From Eublepharis macularius (taxonomy: Eukaryota; Chordata; Lepidosauria; Squamata; Eublepharidae), in contig NC_072807.1 in assembly GCF_028583425.1 (NCBI RefSeq), forward strand, positions 34,105,001 through 34,169,000: a stretch of DNA of 64,000 nucleotides. The letters are read 5' to 3'. Of the stretch, positions 9,701-20,400 are shown one piece after another. A program made the position numbers and the translations under genes. Every line of letters begins with the position of its first letter. Position 1 is the stretch's first letter. Below the pieces are notes generated by a model. The model had not been told where the DNA came from, made no database searches, and saw only the letters and a program-made list of their open reading frames with translations.

Positions 9701-11783
9701 CCTTTTGACGATTAGAACAATGATTTAACCAATGTTTAGGGCACTGATTTGCTGTAGACCAGACCAGTTCCCCTAACCGGACTCAATAAAAGAAGCCGCG
9801 TCCTCCAGTTTGCAAGATCTGAGCAAGTCTGTTAATGATCGGATGTTTTGGAGGTCTCTCATTCATAGGGTCGCCATAGGTCGGAGGTGACTTGACAGCA
9901 CATAACACACCCACCCACTATTGAACCTGTGATTTCCTGCCTGCGAAATGGGTGCCAGTGAGCCACCCTCAATGTCCACCGGTTAATTCATTTTGCTGCC
10001 TCTTCCCATGTAGTGCAACACAGGTTAATCGTTACGCGCAGGAATAGAATCCCATTTTCTAGATCCGCGCAGATGGATTTGGCTTAGGGTTTGTTGGATT
10101 GCTGTGCTTGGGGTCGGGAAGAATTTTTTGATCCAGGTCATGAGGTGACAACTAGCTGAATTCTTGCCTCTGATCTGGTTTCTTATGCCTTGCAGAACAT
10201 GCCACAGGTCTGTGCCGATCGTATGAGGAGAAGCAAGGACCCTTGCAGGACAGCCTTAGGGGATGTAGCCTGAGGTGTAAGTCAAGCCCTGGATTTTCTT
10301 CTGATGTTGGAAGGCTGGAGCTCGCGAAGAGCTGGTGCACCAGATTCTTGGCTGCTGTTGATACCTTGTCTATCTGAATTTGCCCATGTCTCCCCAATAA
10401 CCTCATAAAAATAAGCCGGACGGTATTATTGTAACTTGCTCAAGGCCCAACCAGAAAACATCATAGCTAAATCGAAAAGAGTCCAGTAGCACCTTTAAGA
10501 CGAACCAACTTTACCGTAGCATAAGCTGTCGAGAGTCACAGTTGTCTTTATCAGATGCGTCTGATGAAGAGAGCTGTGATTCTCGAAAGCTTATGCTACG
10601 GTAAAGTTGGTTAGTCTTAAAGGCGCTACTGGACTCTTTTCGATTTTGCTACTACAGACTAACACGGCTAACTCCTCTGGATCTATTATCATAGCTAAAT
10701 GACTTTGGGTCTAGAGTAATTGAAGGACTGCCTTCATCATACATACCTGGTCATACCGTCAACTCATCCAGACAGCCTCTGTTGTAAGAACCCACAATTT
10801 CGGATCTGTATTGCAAGGCAGGAGGGAGACCCATGCAAAGGTGTTTTCAGGTGCTAATTTCACCTTTTAGGAATGCCTTCCTTCTGGAATTGCACCTGTC
10901 CGCTCTCTCCCAACCTTTAGCAGCAGTTGAAGACTTATTTTATTCCAGAGGCTCCTTTTAACTTGAACTTTTGCCCTGTCTCTATTTAGTTAGCCAATTT
11001 TTAGCAATTTTTGAAACTTCTGTTCTTTTTTGTAAGCCAAGAAACATTTGAGCATTTCAGATGGAAAGGTGGCATTGAAAGCCACTACTTTGCCAAGTCG
11101 AGAGTCATTCTTTTTCGGAATTTTTTTTCATTTGGCGTTGGGTGGGTCCCTTGTGATTTCTTTAAAAATGTTGGGACCCAGATATTACCTAATGGAGGCC
11201 ATGTGCCAGTCTGTTTCCAAGCTGTGGTGGCCTTTTTCTTCTGTATGGAACTCCCACCGGTGCTGTGATTCGTGACTCACACCAGAAGGGTTAGATGGAT
11301 GAGTTTGACCGGTGATCCATGAATTTAGAAGAACCAGATTTTTGATCAATGGTTTTCTTAACCATTCATGCCTGTGTGTGTCTTTCTGTGTTTACAGTAA
11401 ACCGCTTGGATTCCGTGTCCTGGCGAGTGGATTATACTCTTAGCTCCAGTGAACTCCAGCAGGTCAATGAACCTGTTGTTCACCTCAAGTTAAACGTGCG
11501 GGATGTTGACAAGGGAGTCGTGGAACCGGTGGCAATGACTCTATCGGCAGAGAAGTTCCGTGTCTTACTTGCAGGTCTGAGGCTAGACGTAGCGAATGGT
11601 TTCAAGAAGTCAAAACTGGGGAGTGGGTGGGTCTCAAAATTGGTTTGGGGGGGGGGTTGCAGGAATAAAGTTGGCGCCCTGTCGCAAGAAAGATGTTTCT
11701 TCTAGTGAACATGATTTACAATATGGTCCCTCTGTCTTTCAGAACTGAAGCAGGCCCAAGCCATTATGAAGACGCTCGAGTGA
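6720..11783 (+). CDS. COMMD4: COMM domain-containing protein 4, complete
   Basis: COMMD4 is a subunit of the COMMD/CCC (Commander) assembly that acts with retromer-like machinery in endosomal recycling. Coding exons: 6720-6722 (ATG alone), 6868-6939, 7534-7599, 7959-7998, 8839-8958, 10196-10276, 11398-11574 and 11743-11783. All splice in phase and give 199 aa, the usual vertebrate length. The N-terminal helical part begins with [17 protein letters not shown] and contains [17 protein letters not shown]. The C-terminal COMM domain (about residues 118-199) contains [13 protein letters not shown] and ends in [16 protein letters not shown]. Exon 1 contributes only the start codon, followed at once by a GTGAGT donor; AGG is the second codon, as in human MRFRFC. 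Alternative upstream ATGs were not needed. Confidence 0.95.
7159..7344 (+). repeat. Interspersed repeat of the GTTGCCAACCTCCAGG family
   Basis: Third copy, in COMMD4 intron 2. Starts gtttgccaacctccagg and ends caacccagaattagcaacc. Confidence 0.6.
7797..7934 (-). repeat. CORE-type SINE with (GTT)n tail, 5' truncated
   Basis: Antisense copy of the SINE that is fuller at 12846, 21783 and 42310; recognised by ggtttacaaagtatgtt and tcaccctgtgaggtgggt. Lies just before COMMD4 exon 4. Confidence 0.65.
8189..8700 (-). mobile_element. LINE 3' fragment (ORF2 C terminus)
   Basis: On the minus strand an open frame reads [17 protein letters not shown], a Cys-His knuckle typical of the C terminus of LINE ORF2, and stops at 8369. 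An untranslated tail with caataaacttgaa follows. It lies in COMMD4 intron 4. LINE clade uncertain (CR1/L2-like). Confidence 0.5.
9210..9588. mobile_element. Foldback (palindromic) element F1
   Basis: Two arms of about 180 bp in inverted orientation, ends TGAGAGCTAAGCTACAAG and the complement of TGAGAACCAAGCTACAAG. The terminal gcYaagctacaag motif recurs in foldbacks at 16855 and 56131. No clear target duplication. Lies in COMMD4 intron 5. Confidence 0.6.
9866..9911 (+). repeat. Tail fragment of a 5S-derived SINE
   Basis: gggtcgccataggtcgg followed by tgacttgacagcac matches the 3' part of the 5S-derived SINE seen at 39995 and 53515. Confidence 0.5.
10473..10687 (+). mobile_element. Palindromic hammerhead-bearing element, family H2, copy 2
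   Basis: 215 bp flanked by an exact 13-bp duplication, atcatagctaaat, at 10460-10472 and 10688-10700, in COMMD4 intron 6. The left end is truncated (starts cgaaaagagtccag) while the right end runs to actcctctggatct, so the palindrome is incomplete at one side. The + arm keeps the full ribozyme consensus; the - arm has lost it. Confidence 0.8.
10557..10596 (+). ncRNA. Candidate type I hammerhead ribozyme (H2, copy 2)
   Basis: CTGATGA at 10561-10567, stem II GAGA/TCTC, GAAA at 10585-10588, GCTT to 10592 with H17 = U. Inner stem I is GCGT (10557-10560) against ATGC (10593-10596), with one G-U pair. Same two-base-pair stem III as copy 1. Confidence 0.65.
10790..11010 (+). mobile_element. Probable LINE 3' fragment
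   Basis: A short frame reading [19 protein letters not shown] followed by DLFYSRGSF resembles the C-terminal end of CR1/L2-type ORF2. Weak call; in COMMD4 intron 6. Confidence 0.35.
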
Positions 11784-12484
11784 CGAGCGTCACAAGTAGA
11801 GAGCAACGGAGCGGGAACGAGCTGATTTTTCGACAGCTTGAGAAACATTCAGTGGACAATTACACTACGGGGAGAGTCCTCGTGTATATGGCCTTCCCTC
11901 CCTGGCTGGTGGGGGATCCCCGCTGGAAGGAAGCTATTTGCAAACCGCGTTATCCTAGGAAGGAATACATGCTAGTTGCCCCCAGCAAAGTGGAACAAAG
12001 CAAAACTCATGCAAAGAAGTTGCTCTTGAAATGAGGTTATCTTTTTATGACTCCTGAAGCTGTGCAAATGGCCTTGTCCAGGCACGGGTTGATGTTTGCC
12101 CCATCAGTTCACATGTACAAAAGACCACGAGAGCGCTCATGATATCATAGTAGCAGGAGACCTCAATGGGATTTTGCACTGCCCGTGCCCTCCTCTATTT
12201 GAGATGCTTATTGCTCCTCCAACGGACATCTGTCTCCTGCGTCTTGCATCCGTCTTCCTGTTAACTGGCAACATCTCCCTTCTCACCTACCAGGGTGACA
12301 TCTTTACAAGCACCAAAGGGGAGAGGCCAGCCTTCTTCCCAAATGTTTGGTTTTGGGCTTGCAATCCTCTGGACAGCAAATCTCCAAAGCTCAGGGGCTC
12401 TCAGTCCCTCCAACCACTTGCATCTCACTGTTTAAACATAAAGAGAGAAATTTCTATACTTTGAGGGGGATGGAAGAAAATAAA
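11784..12484 (+). other. COMMD4: COMMD4 3' UTR
   Basis: Unique-looking sequence between the stop codon and the first AATAAA. It contains an open frame across the stop region, but this reads through the UTR out of the COMMD4 frame and matches no family I know. Confidence 0.5.
12479..12484 (+). terminator. COMMD4: COMMD4 polyadenylation signal (first)
   Basis: AATAAA about 700 bp after the COMMD4 stop codon; a second AATAAA at 12825-12830 could serve as a distal site. Confidence 0.5.
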
Positions 12485-12845
12485 TCTTTCTGGCTGAATG
12501 TATTCTGTGTCCTTTTTATAGCCATACCTCTGTTTAAATGGAGGATTTTTCCGTTGCTAAAGTATACTGCAATCTTACACATGCATGCTTCCTTCTGCTG
12601 CTTTCGACTTGGAAGGTTTGCAGTCTAGCGACTTCAAGCACAGTTTTGTACATGACAGATGTATATAGTTGCGTACACATCACAGGGGTCTCCAGATCAC
12701 ATGTGGGCATGCCCCTGTTACCTGTTTCCATCATCACAAAGTGGACCTGCTGTCATGAGAGTTCTTGTGTGTCCGTCACCGGGGATGTTCTGATCAGCAC
12801 CTGGAATTTATTTTGGAAATTAGTAATAAATAGTGTGCTCTTACA

Positions 12846-13037
12846 ATGATGGGTAGCACTCCTCCACTTGAAGCCAGCTGGGTGACCTTGGGTCAGTCCC
12901 AGCTCTCTCAGCCCCACGCACCTCACAGGGTGATTGTCGTGAGGATAATAATGACACACTTTGTAAACCGCTCTAAGTGGGCGTTATGTTGTCCTGAAGG
13001 GCAGTGTATAAATTGAATGTTGTTGTTGTTGTTATTA
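12846..13037 (+). repeat. CORE-type SINE with (GTT)n tail
   Basis: Sense copy: ccagctgggtgaccttgggt, then ctcacagggtgattgt, gtttgtaaaccgct-like sequence and a terminal (gtt)n. 13055-13130 holds a second related SINE fragment (gacctt gggctagtca). Confidence 0.7.
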
Positions 13038-13139
13038 AATTCCTGCTCTGCCATGGAACTTGCTGGGTGACCTTGGGCTAGTCATACACTTTCACTCTCT
13101 CATCCTAACCTACCTCACAGGGTTGTTGTTTGTTTCTGT

Positions 13140-13425
13140 TATTTATAGTCCGCCTTTCTCACTGAGACTCACGGTAGATTACCCAGTGTAAGTCAGTACA
13201 GTCAATTTCAAAGACATCTCAGTAATCGATGTAATCCGGTACATGAATGCAAATTTTAAAAAATGTAAAAACCAGCAGCAATCCAGTACAGACTGGAAGA
13301 AATGCTGTAACAGAGCACAAGCAATTCTCAGCCTGGCATATTAAACAACACAGAAGCTACCCAGCTGGATCATATTTGCAGCAACAGACAGTACATAGCA
13401 GTAAAGGCTACGGTCCAGAGGGAGA
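13140..13425 (+). repeat. Interspersed repeat (ctttctcactgagactca family)
   Basis: Shares a colinear order of matches with 47150-47460: ctttctcactgagactca, gtcagtacagtca, an atgaatgcaaattt block and a cagcaacagacagta block. Family not identified; may be a LINE 3' UTR. Confidence 0.5.
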
Positions 13426-13475
13426 GTAGAAGGGAAATCAAACATGTGACCCAGAAGGGGGGGGGTTCTGCAAGG

Positions 13476-13490
13476 AACTACAACTCCCAA
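13476..13490 (+). promoter_or_regulatory. NEIL1: SBS/ZNF143-type promoter motif of NEIL1
   Basis: AACTACAACTCCCAA matches the ACTACAAYTCCCAR core bound by ZNF143 in many TATA-less vertebrate promoters. It lies directly before the presumed non-coding exon 1. Confidence 0.55.
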
Positions 13491-13690
13491 GAGTCTTTGC
13501 AGTGTACTTTGCCCACGGGAGCAGAGAAGGCGGTCGCTGCAACTCTCCCTTTGCTGGAGGGAGCTCGTTACTTTTCGGGGCTGTATTTTGCAAACCTGGG
13601 TCACTTACACGTCGGAACGGGCTGTTCCTCTGGAATGCTAGTATTTTGCTTAGCAGCTTGCAGCCGCACGAGAAACGAGCTAGCCGGTAG
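13491..13690 (+). other. NEIL1: NEIL1 non-coding exon 1 (5' UTR)
   Basis: GC-richer segment downstream of the SBS motif, ending in a good donor (TAG then GTGAGA at 13691). It would splice to an acceptor at 14402-14403, ten bases before the NEIL1 ATG. The 5' limit is a guess. Confidence 0.45.
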
Positions 13691-14094
13691 GTGAGAGTTA
13701 CGTATTTTGCACTAAGGTTTAGATTCGGTTGCAGCTTTGATGGCAGAGCAGCTAAGACCTCGAAGAAAGTCGTAGGAAAGAGGATCTCTGAGCTTATACA
13801 GAGTGCCTGCAGAGTGGGAACTCTTGGGAGCAATTTTTGCCCCTTTTCACCCTAAATCAGAAAAGGAGGAAAGTCACAGAAGCTATTTGCCAGCCAGCCA
13901 TTTTTTAAAAAAAAGTTTGCAATTTTTAAAACTCTGTTTAAACGATCCAGATCTTGCTGTGAAAACCTTAAAAGAAATTTGGAGAATCAGCTAAGTTATT
14001 AAATCATCTGCCTATGATATCACATCCTTCCTGCAATGCAGATTAATTAACCAATGATTAATCAGTGCAGGGGCGAAATACAGGGTTCTCCCTT

Positions 14095-14235
14095 CCCGAG
14101 TTTTTCCTCACAACAACCCTGTAAGGCAGGACTAGGCTGAGAGGCATTGCTCCAAGGCTACTCTGCAACTGGGGAATTGAACCCAGGGCTTCCAGATTAT
14201 AGTCTGACTCTCTAACCACTGCACTATACTGTTCC
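14095..14235 (-). repeat. SINE fragment (tRNA/CORE type)
   Basis: cctcacaacaaccctgtaag, then ttgaacccagggctt and tctaaccactgcac, an antisense tRNA-type head and CORE body, in the intron before NEIL1 coding exon 1. Confidence 0.55.
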
Positions 14236-14412
14236 ACTGAAGGATCAGTCTAACTGTCAGGAATTTCTTATGACGATTTATTTTGTAAGCTGCCTCAGGC
14301 AGTTTCCCTGGAGAGGCAGCATAGAAATTTTCCAAATAAATAACACTTGGTCCGTAGATGCTGCCTGACCTACCTCTGGCCCATTCTGTCTCAATTTATC
14401 AAGGTTTTGAGG

Positions 14413-17400
14413 ATGCCAGAGGGCCCAGAGCTATTTTTAACCAGCCAGTACATCAACAACATGTGTGGCGGGCTCATCTTCTCCGGACGAGTGGAGAAAT
14501 CGCAGGTGAGCAAGAATTCAGATGTGCCCTTTGAGAGCGAGGAATATCTGATCTCTGCCACGTCGCGGGGCAAAGAGTTGAAGCTGACATTGACGCCGGT
14601 CAAATGGGGAAATTCCCCCTCTTGCAAAGAGCAGGACTGTGGCTCACAGGGCCCGAAGGGAGGCCAAGAGCCAATGGGTCTTATCTTCCGCTTTGGGATG
14701 TCCGGCAGCTTCAAGATGACTCTAGCGGCTGAGATCCCAAAGCACGCACACTTGCGCTTTTACACCAAGGAGAGCCCACCCCGAGCTCTCTGTTTCGTGG
14801 ACGTCCGGCGCTTCGGCGGGTGGGAGGTGGATGGCTCGTGGCAACCAAACCGTGGACCGTGTGTAATGCTGGAGTACGAGAAATTCAGGTGAGAAATATC
14901 AAAAGTTTCTGTCTGCCCAAATTGGATATATGCCTGTGCGGGTCATCGGGCTGTCGTTTGGTGGTTAGAGCTGTGTATCTTCTGTGCCTCCCAAACTGTA
15001 AAATGTTCTGAGAATAACTGGATGCAAATATTTGTGCTAGAGATGAAGCCGAGAAACACCTGGCTCTGTCTATATATTTCCTTTCTTGCAGTCCCCTTCG
15101 ACGCAACCTGAAATCTTTTTTTACCACTACCACAACCTAATCTAATTAAGTCTGCACCAAACGTCCACGGTTTCATTTTCAAACAGACCTTTTTGTCGGA
15201 ACCGCAGAAGGCTTTTTTCTCTCCCTAACTCTTCCTTTTTTGTCTAGTTCTTCCTTCATGTACAATCTGATATAAGGCAACTTTCAGTGTTCAGTTCACC
15301 TCAAAGAGTTCTGGTGAGTTTGGAAACTCACTCGCCCCTTTGTGATGCTGGATTTAGTCCTTGAAAACATATTAGGCAAAACATTTTACTTAAAAAAAAA
15401 AGTTAACCTCCATTTTGCAATTGGTTCATTGTGTCCCTGCTTCCAGCCATGTTCAGCCCCTCTGAACAAACTCCTTCTGCATTGTAGGGAGAACGTACTG
15501 AAGAATCTCTCGGATAAAGCTTTCAACAGGCCCATCTGTGAGGCTCTTTTGAACCAGAAGTTTTTCAACGGTATTGGCAACTACCTGAGGGCTGAAATCC
15601 TCTACAGGTGAGCCCAAGCTGAATGCTAGCTGGAGTCCAAACCATTAGGAGTTTGCCAGGTAGATTTAGGGGCGCCGATGACCAAGTACGGAAGGTCCCC
15701 ATTGGCCTGTCTGCGGAGAGATGCAAAAAGAGAACATATGTGAGGCCTTTATGCAAAGCAGGAGGGAAGAGGGAAACAGTCCTAGGTCTTGCTTCTTGTT
15801 TGTAGCATTGACTGCACATCTGCTGAGCTGAAACGGTGCTTCTGGGATAGCACCTAGCTTCAGTGAGCATGGGCTGGAGTCTCTGGTGCATGCTGCTTTA
15901 CGATGTCTTAGTGCATCACATCACTGGGACAGCCAATATTTGCAAGCGTGACTGTTGCTTTTCTGGGGCCCCTTTTAGGTTAAAAATCCCACCCTTTGAG
16001 GAGGCACGGACTGTTTTGGAGAGCTTGCAACATCGGGAGCAGGTGAGAAGGAAAGGGGGGGAACCTCCGTGGCTTCTTTGAGTGCTGTTTTTTCATGGAA
16101 AAAATGACACCGAGAGGTACTTGTGTTTTTTTACCTCCCTCCCCCCAAATGAGAGAAAGCAAACAAGGAGGACATGAGACAGTGTGCAGGCAGATACCCA
16201 GAAGGGAGAACATTAAAGGTCATCACCACCACCCCGTCCCCTTTTCTTTTCCAATCTTGATCACAAGTTCCAGAGCTGCTTTTCACTAACAACAACGACA
16301 ACATTCGATTTTCAGACCACCCTTCAGAATGACTTAACACCCACTCAGAGCGGTTTACAAAGTATGTTGTTATTATCCCCACAACAACAATCACCCTGAT
16401 AATGTTACCATTATCCCCTAAAACCATCCAGGAAAAAAGAGACCCATAATTTCATGTGGCTGGGAGAATATCCTGGTAAGTAGTAAACTTTCTCTCACCC
16501 CGCATTCATACCCTGTTCCTTCTGGACAAGTTTCTGAAAAGAGAGATTAACTTGTTCCAGGAGAGGCACTGGGTGGTTAGAGACTGGAAGAATTTTGTCG
16601 GTTCCCCAGTTAGGTCTCTTAATGGAAGCACTAACTCCTGATAGTAAGAGTTTCTATTTCCTTTTAGTAGGATGATTTAAACCCTAGAATTAAAGCTGGA
16701 GCAACTACCCATCTATCTGATCTGGTTTACCAAATGAACCCTAGACTTCCAAAGTCAAAGCTCTCCAAAGGATGTAAGCCTTGTATATAGATTGACAGTT
16801 CCAGTGCTGGTTAGCTGAGAATATTGCGGGTTGGAGAAATGTCTGTCTGTCTTTGGGCCAAGCTACAATAATAACAATAACACGAATGACACAGGCTGGA
16901 CACTTGTCAGCTTCCTTCAAGTTTTGATGGGAAATGTAGGCGTCCTGGTCTCGCAGCTTGGCTCTCCGACTGCTGTCCAACGGACTTTTCAACTGTCGCT
17001 TGTCCAACATTCCGCCCAGCTGCCTACATTTCCCGCCAAAACTTGAGGGAAGCTGACAAGTGTCCAACCTGTGTCAGGCGTCACTTGTAGTTTGGCCCTT
17101 ACCTGCCACCTTTTCTGCCCTTACCTGCCACCTTACCTGCCACCTTTCCTGCCAGCAGAGTCTTAACTGTTTGGCAAATCCACATACAACTAATTTAATC
17201 TGTATCATTAAACCAGCTTGCAGAATTCGTTTAGAAGCTAATCTGGTAATGGGGCACTTCAAGCTGGAAACGAGGGAGCTTGGGGGAGAGGAGGGTTTGT
17301 GGCTTGCCAGCTCTTGAAGTTGCCTGTCTGCAGGGCTTCCTCCTTTCTTAACCTCTGTCTTGACCCTCACAGAGCTCCGCCACGACACTCAGCAAAAAGG

Positions 17401-20400
17401 TGAAGCTCAAACGGGAGAATCCGGACTTGCTGGAGCTCTGCCACATGGTGCCTATGGAGGTTGTTCGTCAGGGTAAGGGCTGGACTGATGGAATTTTGCA
17501 TTTCTTGCCATGGGATATAGGCTGGAATCTGGATTGTTGTTGACCTGCAGTTGGGAGAAAAATAACAGGAGAGAGGAAGTGACAGTCAGGCACCTGTAAA
17601 CTAGCCCTCATGCTGCTTCTAGCTACCACCAGAGGAGGACCAAGAAGCAGCCGGACACTTCTTTATCATGCCTGGAATGCAAGCAAGTTTGAGGAGGGAA
17701 CGCCCAGCAATTCTGTGTGCTCTCACACTTGGGTGCAGGGTGTGTTTGTTTTATGAGCCCATTTGACCGTACTATCACACCCTGTGGCTTAGTTTCCACA
17801 GGCACCGAATTCAACCGAATCTGAGAACCTTTAAACAAATTAAAGATTCTAGTCCTCATTACGGAGGAAATCGTTTTTCAAAATGCAGAGAACAGCTACA
17901 ACATTTTGACAAAACTACAGGTTGATTAGGAAGTATTTAGGAGTCCGCTTTGGCCGCTTTTCCTTCTGTGTTTCAGATGGCAAGGGATACAATCCCGACA
18001 GCTCTGCCGATTCCGCAGCCTTTGAAGAGTGGCTTCAGTGCTACTCCGTTCCTGGCATGAATTCCCTCTGTGATGCCAACGGAAGGACAATCTGGTTCCA
18101 GGTAGGAAATGAAACTGTGAACGTTAGGTCAAAGCATCACATTTTCTTCGTTCCAACCAAGATGACAGGATCTACTCTAGATATTATACCAATACTGCAA
18201 TATGTTATTTATGTTCATGTCTTCTATCAGTTTTGACCATATTATCTTAAAAAAGCTTTCCGGTGGACGTGCCCAAAGATCCAAGTGTACTGGGGAAAAG
18301 TCATTACCGCTATAGAAAAAAATAATAGGCTGTACAGTCCAATGCCATCCTGAAACAATACTGTTGAATTTATGGAATGGAGCCGATGTACCTACTTATA
18401 GATTGGATCTTGTGTCACTAATGCTACCAGCAGCTACGGCAGAGCTTTTTTTCAGCCGGAACGCAGTGGAACGGAGTTCCGGCACCTCTTGAAAATGGTC
18501 ACATGGCCGGTGGCCCCGCCCCCTGATCTCAAGACAGAGGGGAGTTTAGATTGCCCTCCGCGCCAAGCGGCGCGGAGGGCAATCTAAACTCCCCTCTGTC
18601 TGGAGATCAGGGGGCGGGGCCACCGGCAATGTGACCATTTTCTCCAAGGGCAACCCACTGAGTTCCACCACCTCTTTCCACAGAAAAAAAGCCCTGAGCT
18701 AAGGTAACCATAGTTCAAAAATGGAAAAGTGACAGAATACCTACTATTAGACATCTGATGTTAAAAGTTTGGGATCTCTTCATATCAGACAAAATAACAG
18801 ACCAAATAGATTCATCGGAGAATCCTAATTATCAACGTTTCTTTATGGAGAGATGGCTCCCCTTTCTAAACTGTATTACTAAGCATCAGGGGTCATTTCG
18901 TAGAAAAAGAGCGGGAGGAACTCATTAGCATAACTCATTAGCATATGCCAAGCCCCTTGCCATCGCCGGAAGTGTGTCATTGGCGTAATTGATTAGCATG
19001 TGCCACACCCCCTGACATCAGCTATCCTGGCTGTTTTGGACCCAATCCTGGCCATTCACAGCTGAAATTGAGCCCAAAATGGCAAAAAGGGGCTGAGAAT
19101 GGCCGAAAAGGGGCCCAAAATGGTCAGGATCGGGCCACTGCTGAGTGGGAGAGTGATCCACCACCCATCAGAGGCCTGATCCGGGCCATTTTGGCCCCAA
19201 TCCCGGCTGAAATGGGCCCAAAATTGCCGAGAGTTAGGTGGGCGGGGCCACCTGACGTGACCTCTTTGGGGAACTGCCGGAACTGCGTTCCTGCGCGTTC
19301 CTCCTCGAAATGAGCCCTGCTAAGCATACCGAGTATAACATACTTAACAAATATATTGACTTCTGCCTTTATTAATGATTTATGATCTGTAACTATGTCA
19401 TTTATCTAATTACATGTATGGTATTTGTGTTTGGAATCCTGTTATTGTTGTAGTATAGTTGAAAATTTAGAAATAAAAAGTTATATAAGAAAAGCTTTTC
19501 CTTTTTTCCTCCAACATTTGGTAGTTCCCCTGGACAATTCAGTCAGTGTTTTAAATACAAAGAAGTTCTGTAACACACACATCCCACCCCAGCTATTAGA
19601 GAACCCAAATTCTGCAGTTATAGGATGTTGTGCAGATGTAATAATAATTCGACTTGATAAAAAGAACTCACCATTTCCCACGGAATCTTATAGGACTTAT
19701 TTTGCATTGGGTACTTTTCTTCATGTTTAAAAAGTAAAATGCTAAAAACTCTTCCAGATGTTGGAGGGGAGGTGAGGGGGGAAGTCTTAATGTTTTCAAA
19801 TGGCTTCACAGCTGGAGGACAGCATAAAGACAGCAAACTGTAAAGTGTTCCAGTATTAGAGTTTGAGGGGAGGTTTCCTCGTATCCAATTTTGAATGCTT
19901 TTCCTTCCATACAGGGGGAACCTGGACCGCTGGCCCCAAAAGGTAAGCATCAGTTTGCAAGATCGCCCTTGCTCCAGAAGGAAAGTGCTGCAACAACCTG
20001 GCAGTCCTTTTAATCCATCTTCTCTGTTTGTTGAGCAGGTTTTTAAGCTGAAGCCATTCAACAGATGCTACGAATAGACAAAATCGATAGCGCGCAGGCA
20101 ACTGGTTACTTGGTTACAGCAGTAGCCACGCCGCAGATCTTTTTTGCAGGGGGAGGATCCTTCCATATAAAAAACTAGAATGTCAAGAGTTGTAGCTTAG
20201 CAGTCTCCTCTGAAACATTGTTTTCCTGTGTGCTGGGAATTTGTTTAATGCAGAAGTATTTAATCACAAGAGTCCCACCCAAAGCACTTTCAGGTGGGTA
20301 GCCGTGGTGGTCTGTAGTAGAAGAGCAAGATTCGGGTCCAGTAGCCTGTTAAAGACCAACTAGATTTCCAAGTATAAGATTTTGAGAGTCAGAGCTCTTC

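Larger units (their letters stand above)
18320..19495 (+). mobile_element. L1-type LINE 3' fragment, interrupted by two hAT MITEs
   Basis: Coding remnants LVSLMLPAAT, then VQKWKSDRIPT, then MERWLPFLNCITK are collinear with the C-terminal part of L1 ORF2. Removing the MITEs at 18440-18696 and 18887-19319 restores continuity of the host LINE at both target duplications. An AT-rich tail with aataaaaagttatataagaaaa-like sequence ends near 19495. In NEIL1 intron 5. Confidence 0.65.

Noticed and set aside
10473-10687. Classical DNA-transposon MITE
   Set aside because: The palindrome suggested it, but duplications of 11-13 bp, one-sided truncation and hammerhead boxes fit a retroelement better.
11693-12034. 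113-codon frame after COMMD4
   Set aside because: It overlaps the last coding exon out of frame and continues in the 3' UTR; no recognisable domain.
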